From IMG/VR virus record IMGVR_UViG_3300020351_000002, positions 1-52,558 of that record: a stretch of 52,558 nucleotides of DNA; one strand, given 5' to 3'. Position 1 is the first letter of the stretch. Each line of letters begins with the position of its first letter. Of the stretch, positions 48,593 through 52,558 are shown piece by piece. The DNA is from a virus. The notes beneath the pieces are model-generated. The model was not told the DNA's origin. It did no database searches and was given only the letters and a program-made list of their open reading frames with translations. The translations under genes and the position numbers were made by a program.

Positions 48593-48993
48593 CAAAACAC
48601 CTCCAACCTAAACGGATAGCCCATAACCCTTTCATGCTCTTTGAGGAAGTAGGTCGATGAGGACCTAAGCCTCTCCTCTTTAGAAAGAGATGTGTAAAGC
48701 CTTTCGAACAAGGGGGTGTTTAGGTCTTCTGTGGAAAGCCCCGCTTCTGAAGCCCTTTTCCCCCACTTTGAAAACAGGTCCATCCACCCCCTGTGTGCGG
48801 CACGAATGGAAAGCCATGCCGAAACAAGCTTCACCCCACCGCCTTTCCCTTTCCTGGCCTGAAGCCTGGCACTCGCGTAAAGCCTATCCGCCCACATAGA
48901 CCACTCTTCTTCGGACAGCGTGTATGCCTCAGACCTTCTTGGTGCCCCTCTTCTGTATGAAAGGATCGCGATAAGATCGTCCCTTGTGTCCAT
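48592..48993 (-). CDS. Unknown protein in the replication operon
   Basis: 133 residues, helical and basic in the second half (RLQARKGKGGGVKLV, KEERLRSSSTYFLKEHERVM). No motif. It overlaps both the helicase and resolvase genes by one base or a few. A helicase partner or primase-accessory role is possible by position. Confidence 0.65.
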   Translation of the reverse strand: MDTRDDLIAILSYRRGAPRRSEAYTLSEEEWSMWADRLYASARLQARKGKGGGVKLVSAWLSIRAAHRGWMDLFSKWGKRASEAGLSTEDLNTPLFERLYTSLSKEERLRSSSTYFLKEHERVMGYPFRLEVF

Positions 48994-50273
48994 TACCTAG
49001 CCCCTTCAAACCAGCCTCGCCCAGGCTCCCATTTACACATAGCTGTTCCCATGGGGCCATTTCTCTGGGCCCTGACAATCACCTCTGCGTCGGATGCAGG
49101 GTCGTGGTCTTCATTGTAAACAACGTGCCTATAGACAAAGACCACCGCATCGGCGTCTTGCTCAATCTGTCCTGAGTCTCTCAGGTCAGAGAGTATTGGC
49201 CGCTTGTTCTCCCTGAACTCGCAGCTTCTGTTTAGCTGAGCGACCACGAATATAGGTATATCAAGCTCCATGGAGAGCCTCTTAAAGGCGCTGGATGCTT
49301 CTGCCACTTGTCGCTCTCTGCTTGTAGACTGGGGCAGCTTGAGCAGCTGGAGGTAGTCAACGGCTGCAGCGCATATGCCGAGCCTCTTCTTTTGCACACG
49401 AATAGACATTAGTGCAGCGCCAAGACTCTTTGGCTTGTCATCGAAATAGGTCTGTACCCCCTCCCACTTGCTCAGGATGTCTCCAGAGACCCTGCTTACA
49501 TCCTCTGCCGTGTTTCCCAGTCGAGCATCTGAGGATGCTATTCGCTCTCCTATCTGCATCTCGTTCATTTCTGCAGAGACGAACAGGGTTGGCTTCTCCT
49601 GAAGCCTTGAGATGCTGCTGAGCAGGGAGATCATCAAATGGGTCTTCCCCATTTTCGGCCTACCACCCACAACAATCATCTGCCCAGGGCGTATCTGAAG
49701 GATTCTGTCCAGAGACGGCATTCCGGTTTGCACTAGCGTGTTGCTTCGCAGACCTAGTCTCTGTGCCTCAAGGTCTTCCAGGTAATCCTTGGTTATGTCA
49801 TGCGCTGTTCTCGGCTCAGAGCGGCCCTCAGGAGTCCATGTTGTGGCACTAGATATGGAAGACGACAGCTTGAGTATTTCCGAAAACGGAAGCCTGTCCT
49901 CCTCACAGGCGAGGATGTTTCTACAGCTATCAACAATGTACTGTCTCCTGGCCTCCTGGATAACAGAGGAGACATAGGTTTCTATGTTGTTCCTATTGGC
50001 GTTCGCCGCGTCTACGGTCTTGATGTAATACTCAAGATCTTCCCACAGGCTAAACGGCTTGGAGGAGCCAACATTTCCCTCCATTCGATCATAGATAGTG
50101 GCCCTGTCGGGGCCGATCCCAGCCTTCCTCTCTCTTACAAACAAAGCCCATGTGATTCTGTTGTGTGGGTCTGCAAAATGATCCTTCTTAAGTCCCAGGC
50201 TTTCCGCCTCATCAACGCAAACAGGGTGCCTAAGACAGACCGAAAGAATCGCCCTCTCTGACTCACGAATCAT
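48993..50273 (-). CDS. DnaB-like replicative helicase
   Basis: 426 residues from ATG 50273; a GTG directly before it is possible and a longer frame would lie in the methyltransferase gene. An N-terminal DnaB-type domain (about 1-130) is followed by the RecA-like core: Walker A GGRPKMGKTH (203-212), VDYLQLL with D306, and VVAQLNRS near 343-350, the latter typical of DnaB. It overlaps the methyltransferase gene by 11 bp. No primase or polymerase gene was recognised nearby. Confidence 0.85.
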   Translation of the reverse strand: MIRESERAILSVCLRHPVCVDEAESLGLKKDHFADPHNRITWALFVRERKAGIGPDRATIYDRMEGNVGSSKPFSLWEDLEYYIKTVDAANANRNNIETYVSSVIQEARRQYIVDSCRNILACEEDRLPFSEILKLSSSISSATTWTPEGRSEPRTAHDITKDYLEDLEAQRLGLRSNTLVQTGMPSLDRILQIRPGQMIVVGGRPKMGKTHLMISLLSSISRLQEKPTLFVSAEMNEMQIGERIASSDARLGNTAEDVSRVSGDILSKWEGVQTYFDDKPKSLGAALMSIRVQKKRLGICAAAVDYLQLLKLPQSTSRERQVAEASSAFKRLSMELDIPIFVVAQLNRSCEFRENKRPILSDLRDSGQIEQDADAVVFVYRHVVYNEDHDPASDAEVIVRAQRNGPMGTAMCKWEPGRGWFEGAR

Positions 50274-50793
50274 CACTGCCCCCCCTTTGAACAAGAGAGA
50301 CGGACGGCGAACCGTTGTGCCAGGGGTAAAAGGTGACAATCGCCGCCCCCTTTGGACAGGGGCCTGTGTGACCGTCGTCACGAATAAAGTGCAGCCTTCC
50401 CGTGATCAACTGAACCGAACCAGCCTTCCACACCCAGTCTCGCCACCACCTCGTATCCGTAGACGCAGGAAGTAAGCAACAAACAACAAGACGGTGCTTC
50501 CTAGACTGCTCGTAAGCCCTCCTAACAAACTTGCCCACATCCTTGCCCCAAGGCGGATTCATCCACACAGCCATGTTAGGCAGGTAACCGTCCATAAAAT
50601 CGGTCCACTCAACAGAAAGGGCGTCGTCATCCTCCCCTATCCACATATCAACCTTGGCGTTGCGCCCACTGGCACAAACATCAAGTTGAAATGCAAACCT
50701 CATGTCAAGATCGTCAAAAAGCCACTCAGGAGTAGACCACTCAACACTTCTACTGCTGAACAACTGCTGCTTGTTCCAAGGAGACGGGCTCAT
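50263..50793 (-). CDS. Phage DNA N6-adenine methyltransferase (Dam-type)
   Basis: 176 residues, ATG 50793 overlapping the preceding stop. Contains EWSTPEWLFDDLD, then QLDVCAS and WMNPPWGKDV with the NPPW catalytic motif (79-82). This order is that of the phage-type DNA adenine methyltransferase family (PF05869). It probably methylates adenine in phage DNA, either for protection or for regulation. It lies next to the helicase gene. Confidence 0.85.
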   Translation of the reverse strand: MSPSPWNKQQLFSSRSVEWSTPEWLFDDLDMRFAFQLDVCASGRNAKVDMWIGEDDDALSVEWTDFMDGYLPNMAVWMNPPWGKDVGKFVRRAYEQSRKHRLVVCCLLPASTDTRWWRDWVWKAGSVQLITGRLHFIRDDGHTGPCPKGAAIVTFYPWHNGSPSVSLVQRGGSDDS

Positions 50794-51230
50794 GGTGCCT
50801 CCCCGCGAACCTTGATCACCTCTTCAGCGGAAGAAGGAGGCATCACACCGAAATACTGGCAAAAGGAAGATATAGAGTCCTTCGTTAAACCACCCCGCCT
50901 CGCACACCACCTGTCCAACAGGTAGTCAGGACTCTTGTTGTTCTTACGCAACCACCGAGCAGCCTCCAAAAGAACTACCTGACCACCACCGCTATCAAAG
51001 CTCTCCTGAGAACGAGACCACCAGTTCCTCAGAAAAGCACGAATGTCCTTCTTCGACCTAGAGGGACGCTCCGCCTCCCACAACAAAGCCTTGCGAGCCT
51101 CGTTAACCAGATTCACATCAGGAAAAGCAAGCACCGCCTTGCTACACCAACCCATCAAACTATCGGTCTTCCCAAGACGACCAGGAAAGGCCTCTATTAA
51201 AAAATCATGCAGCTCCGTATCCCTGAACAC
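50790..51230 (-). CDS. Possible helicase loader or replication accessory
   Basis: 146 residues from GTG 51230 (GGAGG lies five bases upstream; GTG 51242 would add four residues but lacks a good site). Residues about 40-75, with ARKALLWEAERPSRSKKDIR followed by FLRNWWSRSQE, resemble the C-terminal helix of phage replisome-organiser or DnaC-like loaders. It lies two genes upstream of the DnaB-like gene. Motif-level similarity only. Confidence 0.45.
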   Translation of the reverse strand: MFRDTELHDFLIEAFPGRLGKTDSLMGWCSKAVLAFPDVNLVNEARKALLWEAERPSRSKKDIRAFLRNWWSRSQESFDSGGGQVVLLEAARWLRKNNKSPDYLLDRWCARRGGLTKDSISSFCQYFGVMPPSSAEEVIKVRGEAP

Positions 51231-51423
51231 AAACGCCTCCACACACCCAAAAGGGCAACAGAAATAACAACAGCGTCATTGACGCCCCTACAAACACCCG
51301 CCGTCAAGCCACCCAGCCCCAGCCTCCCCAGGGAGCTACCCTGAGGAGGACTGTTGAGGGGCGTTGGCTCTAGAGGAGAGCGAACTGAAAAAATCCTAAT
51401 CCAGTCCCGCCATCACAGTCAAG

Positions 51424-51723
51424 CTACAATTCGTCACTTTCTACAAACACAGGAGTACCCTCCCCAAGCCAGCTCCCAGAGATGTTGAAGTAAAACCAGT
51501 CCTGAGCGTCCTCAGCCCCACAACCCAACCACTCCATGATGGCCGCAACACAAAGGCCCGACTCGTACACCGCAACCTCAACCCCACCAACACGGTCCCA
51601 ATGGTCCGCAGGAGTCCGCGTCGTGCCCACCACGGCCTTATCGAAGTGCTCGCGGGGCTCCACAAGCAAAGCCTCGTCAGAAAGCCTCTCCGCCCACTCT
51701 GGGGACTCCAAAACATCTCCCAT
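51424..51723 (-). CDS. Small conserved phage protein
   Basis: 99 residues from ATG 51723 with a strong AGGAGG five bases upstream; a GTG two codons earlier falls in that site. Motif VAVYESGLCVAAIMEWLGCG followed by DWFYFNISGSWLGEGTPVF matches a small protein common in lytic phages; its function is unknown. It may be the first gene of the minus-strand replication operon. Confidence 0.75.
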   Translation of the reverse strand: MGDVLESPEWAERLSDEALLVEPREHFDKAVVGTTRTPADHWDRVGGVEVAVYESGLCVAAIMEWLGCGAEDAQDWFYFNISGSWLGEGTPVFVESDEL

Positions 51724-51743
51724 ATTCACCTCCTATAACCCGG

Positions 51744-51772
51744 TTGACAGATCTTAAATACACAGCTACCCT
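51744..51772 (+). promoter_or_regulatory. Possible plus-strand promoter facing the repeat array
   Basis: TTGACA at 51744-51749 with TACCCT at 51767-51772, 17 bp apart. The -35 is perfect; the -10 is weak. It would transcribe the 8-bp repeat array, and no plus-strand gene follows, so any product would be a non-coding or antisense RNA. Confidence 0.3.
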
Positions 51773-51832
51773 ATCCGTAGGTAAGCAGGAAGGGATTAAC
51801 TAAGTATACTTAGTACTCTAGGTACCTACTAG

Positions 51833-51859
51833 ACATAGAACATAGAAACAACGTTTCTA
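51833..51859. repeat. Array spacer 1 with inverted repeat
   Basis: First 27-bp spacer, containing CATAGAAC and the arms AGAAAC and GTTTCT around a three-base loop. Near-identical to the spacer at 51932-51958, with 99 bp between their starts. Confidence 0.8.
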
Positions 51860-51931
51860 CTAACTAGGTACTTAGTTACCTAGTTATCTAGATACTTAGT
51901 TACCTAGGTACCTAGTTACCTAGTTACTTAG

Positions 51932-51958
51932 GCATAGAACAAAGAAACAAAGTTTCTT
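51932..51958. repeat. Array spacer 2 with inverted repeat
   Basis: Second 27-bp spacer, differing from spacer 1 at four positions. CATAGAAC and the arms AGAAAC and GTTTCT are kept. Confidence 0.8.
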
Positions 51959-51986
51959 CTACTTAGCCTACTAGCCTACTAGCCTA

Positions 51987-52187
51987 CTAGGCCTCAGCTG
52001 TACCCTCTTCTCCAACCAGGCAGACATAGTCCAGGGCTTCTGCCTCTACCACCCCGTCCAGGACACCCTCCGGGTCCCGCCTAACCGCGTCTATGAGCCT
52101 ATTAAAAGCATCCTCGGCGTCATTCCCAAACATAACCGCCGTCAAAATAAACCTATATCCCTTGATGCCCTTTTCTGAACCCCTCAT
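51987..52187 (-). CDS. Small protein, unknown
   Basis: 66 residues from ATG 52187, with GGAGG nine bases upstream; ATG 52193 would place the site too close. Likely helical, acidic (AEDAFNRLIDAVRRDPEGVL), no motif. It overlaps the upstream gene by 35 bp and its stop TAG is in the last octamer of the repeat array. Confidence 0.6.
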   Translation of the reverse strand: MRGSEKGIKGYRFILTAVMFGNDAEDAFNRLIDAVRRDPEGVLDGVVEAEALDYVCLVGEEGTAEA

Positions 52188-52365
52188 CTGCATAAGCCTC
52201 CACCAGGAAATCCCTTTCCCTTCGGAGTCTACAGATTTCAGCGTCACGCTCATCAAGAAGGTCAAACAGCGCGGGGATAAGGCCTAGTGCTTCCAGGGGA
52301 GCCTTGCCCTCCCAGCGCCTCATCAGTTCATCTCTAAACGACCTGAGTCCAAGCTTCAAAGACAT
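52153..52365 (-). CDS. Small helical protein, unknown
   Basis: 70 residues from ATG 52365 with GGAGG six bases upstream. Two helices including DERDAEICRLRRERDFLVEA. It is the most upstream minus-strand gene and leads an operon with the gene at 52187. Nothing identifies it. Confidence 0.65.
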   Translation of the reverse strand: MSLKLGLRSFRDELMRRWEGKAPLEALGLIPALFDLLDERDAEICRLRRERDFLVEAYADEGFRKGHQGI

Positions 52366-52558
52366 AGATAACCTCCATGCCTTGGCAGCATAACACATGA
52401 CATAATCAATGCTAGCCAAACCCGCTAGCGCGCTGTCTTATGTGAAGGGCGTACATGGCCTGTATGTTGAGAGACATGCGTAGTTGATATAAATATATAT
52501 AGCTCCTCGAAGGGGGGGTGGGGGGTGGGTTAGGCGTTCGCACACCCCCATTTCAACG
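52366..52558. other. Divergent leader at the window end, no gene seen
   Basis: No convincing gene. It holds GCTAGC twice (52411-52416 and 52424-52429), an AT-rich stretch with TATA runs (52488-52502), and a guanine-rich run (52512-52529). The final eight bases TTTCAACG match a half-site of the early palindrome. If the sequence is circular or adjacent, this joins the start of the window into one divergent control region. Confidence 0.6.
52512..52534 (+). other. Guanine-rich run, possible G-quadruplex
   Basis: Seven G, T, six G, T, three G, then TTAGG. The tracts allow a four-stranded G structure in the plus strand. It lies between an AT-rich stretch and the window end. Confidence 0.4.

Larger units (their letters stand above)
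51797..51990. repeat. Array of 8-bp CTAG/TTAG repeats with two 27-bp spacers
   Basis: Block B (51860-51931) holds nine contiguous octamers: CTAACTAG, GTACTTAG, TTACCTAG, TTATCTAG, ATACTTAG, TTACCTAG, GTACCTAG, TTACCTAG, TTACTTAG. Block C (51959-51990) holds CTACTTAG and CCTACTAG three times. Block A (51806-51832) has ATACTTAG, TACTCTAG and CCTACTAG. The 27-bp spacers (51833-51859 and 51932-51958) agree in 23 of 27 bases and each contain an inverted repeat AGAAAC/GTTTCT. The whole is non-coding and lies upstream of the replication operon. Confidence 0.85.

Noticed and set aside
51797-51990. CRISPR-like reading of the octamer array
   Set aside because: The 27-bp spacers are near-identical and the repeats are 8 bp; both features are opposite to a CRISPR array.
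1-52558. Integrase, transposase or repressor that would indicate a temperate phage
   Set aside because: No tyrosine or serine recombinase motifs, no transposase and no typical repressor pair were recognised; the HTH proteins could be regulators but are not diagnostic.

Overview
The window reads as the complete or nearly complete genome of a tailed double-stranded DNA phage with podovirus-like (short-tailed) architecture. It carries a terminase large subunit, portal, scaffold, HK97-type major capsid protein, head-tail adaptor, a large nozzle or tail-tubular-B-like protein, very large internal/ejection-type virion proteins and a lysis cassette. I see no tape measure, tail sheath or tail-tube genes, no integrase and no recognisable lysogeny repressor, so a lytic life style is the simplest reading. 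An M15 peptidase endolysin with several small membrane proteins and a lipoprotein points to a Gram-negative host. Shine-Dalgarno sites are mostly AGGAG-like. The host genus cannot be read from the sequence. No exact terminal direct repeat was seen by eye. The two window ends are divergent leader regions, which fits a circularly permuted or circularised genome opened between two divergent operons.

Layout: (1) 1-13209, plus strand: an early block of many small genes, mostly of unknown function, followed by a recombination/replication module (DUF932 protein, Cas4/RecB-like exonuclease, Sak4-type ATPase, SSB-like protein). A 22-bp palindrome (half-site TTTCAAYYTTT) sits just upstream of the ribosome binding site of most early operons and is absent from the rest of the window. 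(2) 13212-19381, minus strand: appendage, lectin-like and decoration-type genes plus a lysis cassette unusually rich in membrane proteins. (3) 19431-40076, minus strand: internal virion proteins (including one of 2574 residues), three related virion proteins, nozzle, adaptor, decoration proteins, capsid and scaffold. (4) 40151-48098: alternating strands; portal and a zinc-finger/winged-helix gene (plus), terminase and partners (minus), then small basic and virion/membrane genes (plus). (5) 48095-52365, minus strand: replication operon with RuvC-like resolvase, DnaB-like helicase, phage adenine methyltransferase and a possible helicase-loader gene. Upstream of it is a striking non-coding array of 8-bp CTAG-containing tandem repeats interrupted by two near-identical 27-bp spacers.

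How the parts fit: early plus-strand genes probably act first under a promoter at 85-114, with the palindromes as a shared control element. The recombination set and the minus-strand DnaB operon would then copy the genome using host DNA polymerase, since no phage polymerase was recognised. The late minus-strand block builds the particle and lyses the cell. The most unusual elements are the palindrome family, the 8-bp repeat array, an apparent transcription attenuator ahead of the DUF932 gene, and the giant virion protein with a separate small gene resembling its C-terminus.
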